A DNA stretch of 64,000 bases from Mesostigma viride (taxonomy: Eukaryota > Streptophyta > Mesostigmatophyceae > Mesostigmatales > Mesostigmataceae): contig RPFO01001048.1 in assembly GCA_009746045.1 (NCBI GenBank), positions 154,001 to 218,000 of the forward strand, read 5' to 3'. Positions 33,940 through 54,600 of this stretch are shown in pieces (the first letter of the stretch is position 1; each line of letters opens with the position of its first letter). The translations under genes and the position numbers were made by a program. Under the pieces are notes generated by a model. It worked only from the letters and a program-made list of their open reading frames with translations, ran no database searches and was not told the origin of the DNA.

Positions 33940-35400
33940 ATAGCTGGTGGACTTCATCAAAGCCTTCGATTCGGTTTTCTGGTCTGCACTGTGGGACATC
34001 CTCGCTGTGTTCCGGATCCCCCTCCCCCTAGTTATTGCTGTCATCCGCAACCTGTATGAAGGGTCCACCACCTCGGTGCGCACTTCCTACGGGACCACGC
34101 CACCATGCATGCCCTTTATGTACAGAAGGGTGTGTGGCCTGCAGGGCTGTGTGCTCTCGCCTTACCTGTTCATTATTGTGGTCGAATACGTAATGATTGA
34201 GGCGCGCAAGCGGTTTGCTCGCATTGTGGGTAGGGATTAGGGAACGAGGGGTGAAGGTCGCCATGCAACCATTTCTGGCATGGCGGAGCGGACACGGAGA
34301 TTCGGCTAGCGGACATCATCTATTATGCAGACGACATGCACCACCCTCTTCGAGGACACTGAGCACGTGCAGACGTGGCTTGACTGCCTCGCAATCAAGG
34401 CCCGTGTGCATGGTGGGGCTCGAGGTCAGCAAGAAGGCCGACGCCCTGGCGGTTGGGCTCACTCAGCCACCGCCGGACCTCTTTCTCCTCGATGGCTCTC
34501 GAGTCCAGTACCGGGACCGCGCCTGGAAGTTGCTGCTGGGTAGCTTACTCCCCAGCTGCGCGAGGCTGATGTGGACCACCGTATCTCCCTCGCCTGCATG
34601 GTGCCCACGCTTTACGCCAATACCGGGCCCTGTGGCGCAATCCCCTGGGCAAGGTAGAGAAACAGGACCTGTTCATCAAGGTCCTGGTCCTCCCTGTTTT
34701 CACGTACGGGGCCGAGACGTGGACGGCCTCACAGCCGACCTTGCCAGAAAGCTGGACGGCGCGGTCACCAAGGTGTTGTGGTCCATTTTTCGTGTAGGAT
34801 ACGCTGCCCATGTCCGCAGTGAGGACTTGTACCTCGGCATGCCATATATTACCAGCACCATTAATTAAGCAGCCGCGCATGCGCCGGCCTGCAGCTAGTA
34901 GGGCACGTAGCTCGCACCAACCCGGTAGACACATCAAGTGATCAGAACATCACGTGCCCCCCCCGCAGCCACTGCACCCAGCTCAGCCTGGCCGGCACCT
35001 CCTCACGTGGGCCGGGCCCCGCAATGCTAGGCGCCGCAAGGCCCGCACCTTCAAAGAACAGTTAGTAGAGGACATATGGGGGCTCCTTGATATGGGGGCA
35101 AGGCTCTCGGTGATTTGGAACCAGATGATGGACACGGCCAAGTGGGCCGGCCCAGGTCATAGAGGACAACGAACCCCCTCCCGTGGGGAAGCGCCCGCGT
35201 GTTTGCAAACGCAGGAAGCATGCGCTACACAAGACCCCTAGGGTAGAAGCTAGAGGGCATAGATATAGAGTTGGGCTTGATGATGTTGTGATAGATCAAT
35301 TAGACCAGTAGGATTGCGTGTACAGGCCATTCATCCATCATGCTCCGTGACTCCAGCCCCAACGGGAGCACGAGTTTAATTAATTAATTGATCCGCCACT
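33940..35400 (+). mobile_element. LINE reverse transcriptase, frameshifted, with 3' tail
   Basis: RT boxes appear in order: DFIKAFDSVFW, GLQGCVLSPYLFIIVVEY, DIIYYADD (around 34313), TYGAETWTA, RSEDLYLGMPYI. They lie in different frames, so several indels have killed it. The tail carries the ggcgccgcaaggcccgcacc segment and PVGKRPRVCKRRKHA-like basic end. It is the longest RT copy in the window. Confidence 0.85.
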
Positions 35401-35904
35401 TCAGTCCATCTGAACTGAGGGTCAATCATGCTCCGTGACTCCGTCCCGCGGCCAACCGAACGCTGATCGGATTAAAATTAATTAATAATGACATATTGCA
35501 CCCCCATAGTCGGTGGAAATGAGCTCACACGGCCGGGCCGGTCTCATCATGATTCAGTGAGCGGAGCCGGTCGGTCAACAACGCTAACACCGGCCGGGTC
35601 TAGCGAAGCCGGCCGCCGGCCGGCCCGCTGAGCCGGGGCACGGCCGGCTGGGCGGCTGCCCGGCGCCTCAGTCGGTCGGGTGCTAGTCATGATTCAGCCG
35701 GGCTGTCCGGCCTGCCGGCTGCCTGCAGCGACACTAGCCGGCTGGCAGCCGGCGCCCGGCCGGTTAGTGCCGGCGGGCCGCGGGCCGGGCCAGGCCGCGC
35801 GGCAAGTGAGTGACTGGGCAAGTAGGTTTCTGATGAAAACTGAGACTCAAAAGAACAGGTCCCCATACAGTTCCACGTTCCGGCAGCATCCGTCATCGTT
35901 GGAT
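35401..35904. other. Intergenic: LINE tail debris and a CGGCCGG-rich tract
   Basis: Between 35525 and 35810 the sequence is extremely rich in cggccgg and gccggc palindromes. Two short catgattcag(c/t) repeats flank a block in it. No gene is recognised. Confidence 0.6.
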
Positions 35905-36057
35905 CGCCATGCGTCCAGGCATAGTTGTCTCACTTAATATCAACTCTCCCGGCGGCCAGCTCCCAGTTACCGACCGACTACTACGGATTTGCGAAGCAAA
36001 CCTGTTCGTTCATTACGATCATCGTTCTGAAGGTACAGAACTAGTGCAAGCGGTGAG
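35905..36057 (+). mobile_element. LINE ORF2 5' end (endonuclease start) fragment
   Basis: The frame begins MRPGIVVSLNINSP and continues VTDRLLRICEANLFVHY, like the opening strand and helix of an AP-type endonuclease domain. It is cut by the MITE starting at 36058. Short traces of the same opening occur near 30312, 31076 and 59770. Confidence 0.55.
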
Positions 36058-36591
36058 TACCGTAGTGGTCAAAATCACTTTGCGTCTAACTACTAATTTG
36101 CGAATCGACCCTCGCAAACTGAGCACTATGAATGGGCTTCATTTTGGGTCACAAAGTTCAAAAGTTACCGCGCCGCGCCCGGTCGCGCCGCGCCGGGCCT
36201 TTAGAGCCCGCTCAAGCTTGGCTAGCGAACTGAATGCGTCGCGCCACAATTTTCGCGTGCGTTAGGTAATAAATCCTTATTTAAAAAACATCCTTATCTA
36301 ATACATCCTATTGAAGTAATATACCATTACTGCTGCTACATAGTGAACAGAAAGACTAGACTGCAACGCAGGCCAAGTGACTCGCCTGAGCCTAAACAAG
36401 TCGACCGGCTCGCAAACCTAAAACTTTGCCTTCATTTTGGGTCGCAAACTTTAAATTTCACCTTCATTTTGGGTCGCAAAGTTGTTGTTGTTGTTGTTGT
36501 TGTTGTGTCCCACGCCGCACATATTGGGCAGCAGAGAATCTTTAGGGTCGCAAAGTAGTTTAGTCGCTAAGTGATTTTGACCACTACGGTA
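36058..36591. mobile_element. 534-bp MITE with TA-flanked inverted ends
   Basis: The left end TACCGTAGTGGTCAAAATCA is mirrored at the right end (tgattttgaccactacggta, to 36591), with imperfect pairing continuing another 20 bp. A TA target duplication would fit a Tc1/mariner-type MITE. It interrupts the LINE endonuclease fragment. Internal ttcattttgggtcgcaaa occurs three times, and a (gtt)n run lies at 36482-36507. Confidence 0.65.
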
Positions 36592-36656
36592 GTGTTAACA
36601 GAGCACGGCAATCAGCGCGGCGCGGCACTTGGGACAGGGATGGCAGTAGAACGTGC

Positions 36657-37419
36657 TAGGGTTGTACCGAATAGTGTTCCGAATACCGAATATCCCCCGA
36701 ATACCGAACCGAACACCGAATATGTTCAGTATACGGCGAACGGTCTGTCCGTCTGAACATATTCGGTATCGGTATCGGGAGGCAAGCTCTACTTCCGAAT
36801 ATGTTCGGTATCGAAATCGGGACACCCTACTATTCGACGAATATATTCGTAGTTCCGAATATCGAATAGTAGTACCCCTACTAGCGGGCGGCGCAGCCTC
36901 CAGCCTCCACTCACCAGCTGGCGCGGTCATGCCTCCGCCGACTCAGAGTTAGGCCAACGCCCAAAAGCTGAATGCACTAAGCAGGGAAGGCAACTGTGCT
37001 CGTCTAAGTATTAAACACTAAGTGTATCTCAATATATAATTGATACAAAATAATTAATATAAGTCTCATTAATATAGATTAAAAATATAATTACTTACAA
37101 CAGAGTGAAATCACTCAAACCAAAGCAAACGCCCAGCTATAAACCTATATACAGAGCCATGTCAAAGCTCTATCCATTAATATAGATGATACAAGTTATC
37201 TACCTAATACGTTATAGTAGCTACTGTCGTCATTATTCGATCGGCGTCCGAATAGTTCGGAGAACTATTCGGTGTTCGATTCGGGAAGGGCCCTTCAGCT
37301 CCGAACATATTCGGTATCGGTATCGGGAGGCTCCAAATATATTCGGCATCGGGTTCGGGGCACCCCCCTGGTCCGAGTATCCGATTCGGCAAGCCAAAAC
37401 GCTATTCGGTACAACCCTA
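36657..37419. mobile_element. 763-bp hAT-type MITE with 8-bp TSD
   Basis: The ends are TAGGGTTGTACCGAATAG and its inverted copy (ctattcggtacaacccta), flanked by exact GAACGTGC duplications at 36649-36656 and 37420-37427. TIRs starting TAGGG and an 8-bp TSD fit hAT. The subterminal 200 bp at each side contain many (g)aatatattcgg/ccgaatat motifs, as in non-autonomous hAT elements. The centre (about 36950-37200) is AT-rich and includes a nested LINE-tail-like segment. Confidence 0.85.
37074..37180 (+). repeat. LINE-tail-like segment nested in the hAT MITE
   Basis: About 100 bp (taaaaatataattacttac to catgtcaaagctctat) nearly match 52757-52860, which is the 3' side of the minus-strand LINE at 52.8-54.1 kb but in plus orientation in both places. 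Confidence 0.8.
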
Positions 37420-37709
37420 GAACGTGCGTAGTGTCGCTCTAAGTTGCATCTGGCAGCATAAATGATCACCATTGCTGAGAAAAATAAATATTTCATCCTG
37501 ATTTCATTGCCTATTTCATGGCGGCCTCGTCATTGTCGCACCTTGAAAACAAATATTCCTGGCGGCTGAAGTTCTCCCTTTTTCAAGAGCGAATGCTACA
37601 CAAATTGGAAATCAAATTAGAATGTGCTATGGGTTGACGCTTGCCATCCACGTAACTTGCAGTGGGTGATCGGAAATTGTTTGTGCGGCGCTGGTATCGA
37701 CGCCTGGAA

Positions 37710-46394
<8,685 letters not shown>

Positions 46395-46629
46395 GACCAG
46401 GTTAGCCTGTATAGCATATAGCCCTTCTACATGTGGGGTACGGTTTGGCCCAATACTGGGCTTAGAAATTGTGATTGTGGGCCAAAAAGCTGGTGTTTAC
46501 TATATCCAAGTCCTGACAATGCGTTGCGAGGATAATCCTCAGTGTCCAGAGCGGGTGACGGAGTGGGAGTGCCTATCTAACGGTACGATACTACCCTCAA
46601 GTCAGTGAGGCTGGCGTGTGTGACCGATT

Positions 46630-47640
46630 AATTAACATGTAAACTGCGTCACGTGAGCATAAGTGCACAGGGGGGTGGAAGTGGAATTTGGGATGGGTGT
46701 ATCGAGCTATCTATCGTCTAGTAACAGGGTCCCGGGCAACACGGCTTGAATCACGATGGTTGCCAAAGTTGGTCACACGCGGGGTCCCCACCGACTTGGG
46801 GGTGGTATCCTTCATGAATACTTGCCACCTATCTGTACGAGCCATCTTCCTCCATATTGCAGACAAACCTGGATGCTGCCCGGGCGTGAGCCCGTTCCTC
46901 CTAGGGTAAGTAAGTAAGTGCGTGAACATGCACTGAAGGCATGCCTCGGAGTACCCGATGCGGTACTTTTCTACGCGGATACTTTTCCCGCGAAGGCAAG
47001 TGGCGCGACTCACTCGCCCAGGTCTGGAGTCACAGATAGCAACTCCGCGTCATCCGGACTATACAAGACGACGGAATGCTCGGCCAGGATGACGGGTGTG
47101 GGGGTAGGTTGCATGCTAGCCCCCGATAGCCCATGCAGTAAAATATAAAGGCTTCTCCCAGAGCCGAAGGGTTTTTAGGGGCATTCCCAGGGTTCACCCA
47201 CAACCTGCCTCTTAGGGTAGCTAGCACATGTCCATTCCCAACCTATCACGAAAAGTCCAGTGGCGACCTCCCCGCGCGCGTCCAGGGGCTCGCCATGCGA
47301 GGATGACGAGCCCTGCATGCCGGGCTATGCCGGCAGGCTTGGTGCTGGATAGTCTAGCTACACGATGTGTCAACCTGATCTGTGTGGGCCAGGGTGCCCA
47401 GCTAGGCCGATCGAGGCGCCGGCCGGTGCCTAAGAACTTGGGAAATAAGAGGCAGATTTGCGTACCATTCCTCATTGACAGTAACATGCAATCTTTATGC
47501 GAAACTATTGAACCCCCTACGTAGCATCTTGGTACGGCTCCGTACGTCGAGCCGAGCCGGCTCTGGACATCGGGCTCTGTTGACGTCCCTTTTGACGCAA
47601 AATGGCTCACGGCGGAGCCCATGAAGGACTTTTGCATCTG
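46630..47640 (-). mobile_element. LINE ORF2 C-terminus and 3' tail, decayed
   Basis: Minus-strand pieces (GRHWTFRDRLGMDMC, GLTPGQHPGLSAIWRKMA, KDTTPKSVGTPRVTNFG) match the better copy at 9507-9900. Stops and indels are frequent and the RT core is missing. The tail ends near cgtcacgtgagcataagt, as at 9447. Confidence 0.85.
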
Positions 47641-47689
47641 AACCCCAAATTCAGTCAGATCTCTTGCATATGCATTCGATTAAAAATTA

Positions 47690-47950
47690 AATTAAATTGT
47701 AACATATCTCCGTTGGGATCGAGTATACATGTAGCACATATCCCTGAGAATGGTGCATATGGCTTTTAATACATTCTGGGCTACTTCCTGCAAGGGTAGG
47801 GTGTAAACTACACCTGCTCCAGATGGGTGCACAACATGCACCTGCTCCACTGTGTATTCGATCCAGCACCTACGGCGCGGACAGGGTGGAAGATCATCAT
47901 GGCTAAACCATAGCTAGGGCATGGCTTCTCACGAGCCACGAGGTAGTAGC
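47690..47950 (-). mobile_element. Second-family LINE 3' tail, minus copy
   Basis: The reverse complement of this segment aligns with 33240-33545 over its whole length (agaagccatgccctag, taaaagccatat, ggatatgtgctaca), ending in an aatt-rich tract. Confidence 0.8.
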
Positions 47951-48500
47951 CATGGCTGCACAACGGTACGAGCCCCGCCAAAATCTGCCCTCGTAAGCGG
48001 TACCCGAAAAGTGGCGCGAAATGCGAATTTTGGTGTGCGGGTGCACGAGGGTGACCGAATTCCGGGCGACTGGCATGGCGGTCTGGCAGGCGATGCTGAG
48101 CGTGTAAAAAGGGATTATCAAGGCTGAAATTTTACGCTCATCCTCTTACGGTGTTATTTGATCCACCAGTATTTTTTTTTCGCCATAAAAATTGCGGAAT
48201 CGAACAGCATCTTGCGCCATTCAAAGGTGGGTCCTTGTTTGTTCGCAGATTTTCTCTCGACCCCACCTGACTGCAGCAAAAAATTTTCCCGATGAAGTGC
48301 GCCCTAAGATCGGGTTATTGGTCATGAACGACGCATTTTTTAATTCTAAAGACTTTGACCGAACGACTTTTTTCATTACCGCTGCCAATTTTTTTTCCCG
48401 AGCTACCGCGTGTTTCCGACCAATTTCACGGCTGCGTCAGGCTTGACAGACCCATAATTCGTATATATTTGTGTTTGCCCCGAACGTCATGTTTCATGCA
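47951..48500. other. Intergenic, no gene recognised
   Basis: Unique-looking sequence with T runs; no exon was recognised. Confidence 0.4.
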
Positions 48501-48501
48501 G

Positions 48502-51500
48502 GCTTTCTGGGCTCCAAAGACTCCCATGGCCTCAGGGGCGGTGACCAACCTCCGGACATGCACAAACTGCGGCGAGCATGTGAATGCCGCAAGCAATTTC
48601 TGCTGCCGAGTCTGCGACACGGACATGAAATGCAAGACCGTGGTCGACGTCACGGAGTGGTATGTGCATATTGAGCAGCGAATTCACTCGCTCTTGAAAC
48701 CCCGACCTGTGGCAGACAAGTATTTTACCATATCCCCATTCCCCGAGTCTCTCTTTTCCGTCATGTTTTCAAGGTTCGGGAAGTGCGTCAGTTTCAGCGA
48801 GCGACAGCATGTTGACGAGCCGGATTTGCTCGCATCAGGGCTGTGCGGCTCATTTTAGAGACGAGCGATATCAAGCAGATTTTGCACTCGGATTCAAGGG
48901 AGGGGCCGTGCTGGAACGGCAATAAGGTGCTGTCGGCTGGCAGCCTTGCTGCAGTCATGCCGCCCATGAAGTTGTTATGGACGCAGACAGGGGAGGGGAT
49001 AACAAAGCTGTTGATTCGCTTTAGCTGGTGCATCCTGAACAACATGGGCATTGTGCTCATGGCAAGGGATCATGACATGGCTGACCCGGTGGCCAACAAG
49101 GTTGGTGGTAGGGAAACCCCCGAGGCAATGGGTGCCTTCCTTAGGCGCCTAACCGCTGCACGCGCTCTGGAGACCAACAAGCCCACTGCATATGTACCCA
49201 CCATTCCTCCTTCGCTCAAAGAATCTGCCCTCAAGCATTTTAAGGAAATCCCTGTCTACGAGAATTACTGGTTTGTGGAGAGGGTGCCATTCCGTGAGAG
49301 CGGCGAGAGGGAACGTGGCCAGCCTAGGCCAGCTACCCGTGCTGCCACACGGGCGGCAAACGCTGATGCACAACAAGCTGCCCCCCCTGTCAGCACGCAA
49401 GCTGCCCCTCTAGCTGCCAACACACCAGCTGCCCCCCCTGCCGGCACCCAAGCTGCATTTGCCACCCATGATGACACCCTGACCGATGAGCAGAGGGCGT
49501 CATTAACACCAGCATTCAGGCAGTTCAGGCTGGGCTTGCTGGCCAGAGGCAAGGGTAAATGGGCCAATGACTACGCGTGGTGTCGCCAGCGGCAGCGAAA
49601 CAACCCAAGCCTGCCCTCTTGATAATAGGTATGTGTCACTTGCTTTCTCATTTCTCATGCATTGCTTGTGCCTTTTTCTCTCCCTATGATGCATGACTTC
49701 ATGTGTGCAGATGTGGGCAAGCCAGATGGCCAACCTCCACAGTCTCAGGGGTGCGGGGGGGTTGTTTGTCAAGAAGACAGCACCAGCGCTCACATGCTCA
49801 GCCCCCCCTACTCCCAACGCCACTCGGCCGCTCACCCAGACTGAAGCACACGCACAACCACGCATTGTTGCTAAGCTGCAAGATAGGATTGCAGTTCTCA
49901 CCAAAGAGAGGGATGAGGCAAAAGCTAATGCTAACCGCCTGGTTGGGCGAGTGCATGAGTTGGAAGAGCTTCTAACGCACAAGGTCAAGGATGGCTGGGA
50001 GCGTGGCAGCGTGACCTATAGGGGCATCCTTAATTAATGCTGGCAAGGGCAAGCAAGGGCAAGGGGAAGGCCACCGTGCACACGAGGGTTAAGAAGAGGG
50101 CTGTAGGCCTAGCAGCATCTGCTGACCTCCACGGTGGTAGGGTGGCCAATTAAGCGGCTCACGGCGGATGTGCAGAGGTCAGTCTTGGATTCTCGGTATG
50201 ATGGCGATCAAGTGAAGGTAGAGGCGTTGGTCGCGTATTTCGAGGCAAACCCTGAGATAGCCAAAGCCGTGTTTGACCAGTCTGGCTATGCCACCACGTT
50301 GGCTAGGGTTGGCCAAGATGGAGGCTGCATGGGATCCCGAGTTGTTGATGTGCCTCATCAAGAGGTTCAGGCTCAGTAGGAGGAATGTATACCTTTTTAG
50401 AATGTCACTGAGTCACACTTGGGATGAGGAGAGGGGGGAGTGGGTGCCACGGGAACTCGTGAAAGGTGTGCCCTTCCCTGAGTGGCCCACCAACTATGAG
50501 TTGCACAAACTGGATGACGAGATTGCTAAGGCTAAGGGCATGGAGCAGAATGAGTATGGTACCTTTGTTAGTGCCAGCCTAGAGGCGGGAGTCCTTCTTG
50601 AGGCCATCACGCATATAGAGAAGGTGTGCGATGTGCAGCTGGACCTGGCGGGTGGGTTTGATATTCAGATCCAGGTAGATGGAGCCCACCTCACCCGTGG
50701 TTAATTGTAGTCAGACCACCATAGCCGCCAACATCACACCCAGCGATCCCCACCTGAAGCTCATGGTGAAGGCCCAATCGCCTTTCAATCAGTGTGCGCA
50801 GTGGCTGTGTACAAGGGATGTGACAGCAACCACGACGTGTTGAAGGGTGCATTCACGCGTACGTTAGGGGAACTGATCACCATCATGAAGGACAAGGGCA
50901 TCTTTCTCCCCGACGCACTTAGGGTGGTGCCCCTGACAAGGGTGATAGGGGGGGGAGACAAGCAGGCTACGTCAACGCTGAAAGGGGGCAGAGCACATGC
51001 GCACATACATTCCCCTGCAACAAATGCCGGCCTCTGCCGGCTAAAGCCAAGTTCGGCTACCTGGAAGAGTCCAAGAAATACCCCCAGGCTGCGCACCACA
51101 ACCATAGCCTGCCAGCTGGCCCACGTCTGGGATGTCGAGAAGCAAGGGCCCTTCAAGTGCGTAGGATGCAAAGTCACATTCACCACGCTGGCCCAGCTTG
51201 CAAGTACAAGGCCCAGCCCTACCAAGGCTGCTGCACATGCCCTAGATCACTATGGCCAGCGGTGGGGCTGCACCCCCATTCTTCCCATCGAGCACGACGA
51301 CCACCCTGATCGTTGCATCCTCCACCTCCTGCTCAATGTCGTGTGCTCCCTAGTTGACCACACCCTACTGGCAAACTTGCTGAAAAGCCAGGAGGAGGAG
51401 ATGCTCAAAACATTGCATGAGGAGTGTGGGGTGTATCTCAAGGCCAAGCACGTGAAGGCCACCTCCAAGAGTGCCACGGCTAGAGCTCCCGAGAAACCCA

Positions 51501-52126
51501 ACATAATAGGCAGGGAGGCCATCTCCTTGCTACAGAAGTATGAGACGTGCGTGAACAAACTGGGGAGCATTCTCACGGGAAGCAGGGATAACATCATGTT
51601 TGCCTGGCAGAGCTTGGGTCTGCTGTGGGGCGAACTCTCTGACCCAGAATTCCAGGACGATGGTCCGGGGCGGCCAAGGCTGATCTGGTGTACGAGCTCG
51701 CATGCAGAGCTTTTTTTCAATGCTTTCTTGACAATCGCCACGCCTGAGGCTGTGACAACGTACATGCATGATCTTGTTTGCCACATCCCCTCCCAGGTCC
51801 TCAAGTTTGGGGACCTGCGCCTCCTCTCTCAAGAGGGGCTGGAGCACATGCACTCCGTGCGCAAGACCGAGGCCAAGGCCTGCACCAACCACCGCTCCAA
51901 GCTGGGCCCTGACGCCAAGGGCAAGAGCATGGCGGTGGGCATGTTGATGCAAGGCATGAAGGCGGACAAGGTCAGGCAGCACCTGTCCAAGAAGGTGCCA
52001 CTCCCCCCTAGTGACACCGAAATGAGGGCGCGCAAACGCATCGCCGCCGTGCCACCTGCATGCCGAGTGACTCTCAACCCTCATGGCTGGTGTGCTATAA
52101 TTGTTGCATATCCAGGCAGGGTTTAG
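48502..52126 (+). pseudogene. Decayed transposase-like gene with zinc-knuckle motifs
   Basis: Successive plus-strand frames make one broken protein. 48502-48820 has CTNCGEHVNAASNFCCRVC, a four-Cys ribbon. 48820-49622 follows after a frameshift near 48816-48840 and ends Ala/Pro-rich. A short intron (about 49629-49711) precedes 49712-50037, which has a coiled coil (IVAKLQDRIAVLTKERDEAK). 50134-50310 then 50300-50704 are separated by a further shift. 50792-52126 contains CNKCRPLPAKAKFGYLEES in a third frame and ILPIEHDDHPDRCILHLLLN, HIPSQVLKFGDLRLLSQEGL in the main frame. The last parts resemble large uncharacterised transposon proteins with an LHLLLR-type motif and late 'QEGLE' box known from animals, fungi and algae (KDZ-like); that is from memory. 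No TIRs were found. Confidence 0.55.
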
Positions 52127-52139
52127 GACTAATGTGCAT

Positions 52140-52756
52140 GCTGTGGGTGTAGAATAGTCCTTCTAGCCCCTGTGACAGCTGCCAATTTTATTTTCAGCAA
52201 GCCCCTCCATAGGAATCGCCTCACTCAGGGTGGCCACTTGGGTATACAGCCAGCTGGGTCCAGCCAATGTTTATATGAATAAATTATTGTTTATGTGTCA
52301 CAAAAGTTGTATTGCATCGTGGATGAAAGGTTTTTACAGTTAGCAAGCCATATAAATGGAAGTAGACCATATTTCACTATGGAGGTTCTCTCAATTTGTG
52401 AGCGTTTTAGAAGCGAAACTGGCATGTGTTGCATATATATATTCATTGAGAATGATAGATTACGGAGGTGAGATAGGCATGCAACATAAGGAAAAACCCG
52501 ATAACTGGGAGAATAACCCTGAAGAAATTAATAGTAATCTGACACAGACATCCAAGGATCACGCCAGCGGCACAAGGTACAACTAACTATACATCACAAA
52601 ACTACACGCAGCAATTACAGCGCTGCCGGCCCACCATGCAGGCCTGGAAGGGATCTAGACCGCATGGGTCGCGACAAAGTCGGCCCGGGGTGCGGCGGAA
52701 TAACACATCAGCCACGGTGCGAGTGAGGGCGAGTGACAGGCGCTGCCGCCAATATA
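52140..52756. other. Intergenic, no gene recognised
   Basis: AT-rich. One open frame (52356-52586) lacks motifs. Confidence 0.4.
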
Positions 52757-54075
52757 TATATTAAAAATATAATTACTTACAGCAGAGTGAAATCACTCAA
52801 ACCAAAGCAAACGCCCAGCTATAAACCTATGATACAGAGCCATGTCAAAGCTCTATACTACGATAAGACCAATGGAAACGCCTAACGGGAGGAACCTAAT
52901 AGCCCTGCTGCACCGCAAAATCAGCCCGCGTACGGCGGAGCATGATGTCAGCCATGGCCCGAGTCAGCGCCACCGACAAGCGCTGACGCCCGAATATGAC
53001 GTCCAGGTCCGCGCCGACCATGGGGCCCGCTGGCCCTCCAGGTCCAGCCGGTCCTCCCGGAGCCGGCAACACTCCTTGAAGAAGGCGGAGGTCAGGGGCC
53101 CCATGGCCCCAAACTCCTCCAGGACAAAGGGCACCACACGATGGTGCCCGACGTCGCCGTAGGCCAGGAGCTTGGCCCGCTCCGCCCGGTCCGCCGTGTA
53201 ACCTGCCGTGAGGGAGGCCCCAGCCACGTGGCTAAGAGCCAAGGGCCGCGCCACCGAAACGTCAATAAGCAGATGCCGGCCACCCCCCTCAAAGTCCAGC
53301 ACCACGATGTCAGGCCGGTGGTTGGGGGAATAGAAGGCAGCGCCATCCGCATCCTCGGACCGGATGTTCGCGTGGGGGAAAACCGACCGAATCATGGCGA
53401 GCACCACCGTCAGGAGGACAGTGTGCAAATACAAATACCAATTCTGATTCTGTTGGCCCCCCATGCAGGCAAGGTAGTGAGTCCCCGTGGGATCCAGCGG
53501 CTGCCCACAGCTACCACAAGGCCGCCCGGCCGGAACAAGAGGCTGCGGGGCAAATAGCTGGTGCCGGAGCGCCACCGAGTAGTGGCTGGGAGCCAAGGCG
53601 AATGGGGGGCCGGGCCATGGGAAGAGCACGAAGGTACGCCGAGCCCACACTCCGCAAGGAAAGCGAGAACAGCCACGCACGTCCCTGGGCGTTGAGGTCC
53701 GCGAAAAGAGCAATCCAATCAGCCGTGTGCAGAATACCCGCGTAGGTTTTCTGGTGTTTATCGATGACGCGAGCAGGGAATGCGGCGGGAGATTGAACGG
53801 AGGCGACCGAGGGAGTGCCGCGAGGGAGGTGGCGCTGTACCGCCTGAGCGGCACGGACGGGAGAACAGGCCTGCTGGATCTCAGCATAGGCCTCCTGGAT
53901 GGCGGTGACGAAGGGCAAAGGGCTGCTGGGGTCCAGGAGGTCAGGCGCTGCCGTTGCCAAAAGGGGCAGGAGCCGGCAGCTTTCCGCCCACGACTGAGCG
54001 ACGGAGCCCAAAAATGCTGCTGGGGCCAGCCGGGCGGCACGAGTCAGACCGCAGCCACCCATCCGTGCAGGCACA
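52757..54075 (-). mobile_element. LINE 3' part with CCHC-like knuckle and restriction-like endonuclease
   Basis: The minus-strand frame 53511-54074 reads PARMGGCGLTRAARLAPAAF, the usual post-RT segment. After a shift near 53600 the frame 52964-53600 gives CGSCGQPLDPTGTHYLACM (Cys/His knuckle) then NHRPDIVVLDFEGGGRHLLI-DVSVA, a PD-(D/E)xK-type endonuclease pattern. This is a different LINE class from the YADD/AP-endonuclease copies elsewhere in the window. Its 3' side at 52757-52860 is duplicated at 37074-37180. Confidence 0.75.
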
Positions 54076-54084
54076 CTAGGAGTT

Positions 54085-54600
54085 AATTTTACGGGGCGTA
54101 AACGCCCCGGTTGAGGTTACCGGGGCGGTTACTGGCCAGTAACCATGTACGTTTCAGGTTACCGGCCAGGTTACCGGCCGGTAACCTTAAACGCGACAGA
54201 CTAAATACCGGCCGGTAATGGTTACCGGGCGGTAATAGTTACCGGAACGTTTACTGGGCGGTAACTTTTACCGGAGCCGTAACCATGCCCGTAACCTATC
54301 TGGGTTACGGTCATGGTTACGGCCCAAGTAGAAGTTACCGGGCGGTAAACTGGCATGGTTACGGGACCAGTTCTGAGAACCGGGATGGGTTACCGGCATG
54401 GTTACGGGACCAGTTCTGATAACCGGGCCTGGCTACTGGCCTGGTTACGGGTCCGTCAACCGTCCCGTAACCTGCAGTAGTTACGGCCCAGTAGTTGACC
54501 CTGGCTACTGCGGTGGTTATGGGGCCGGTTATGCCCCAGTAATAATAGTAACCCATGCCTACAACGCAGCCTGTCCGGGTTATGGCCCCGAATTCTAAAA
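54085..54600. repeat. Degenerate GGTTACCGG/CCGGTAAC palindromic repeat tract
   Basis: Over about 500 bp the hexamers ggttac and gtaacc recur dozens of times in both orientations, often as ggttaccggccggtaacc-like dyads. Density falls toward both ends. It may be the body of a non-autonomous element with subterminal repeats; no clear TIR or TSD was found. Confidence 0.7.
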
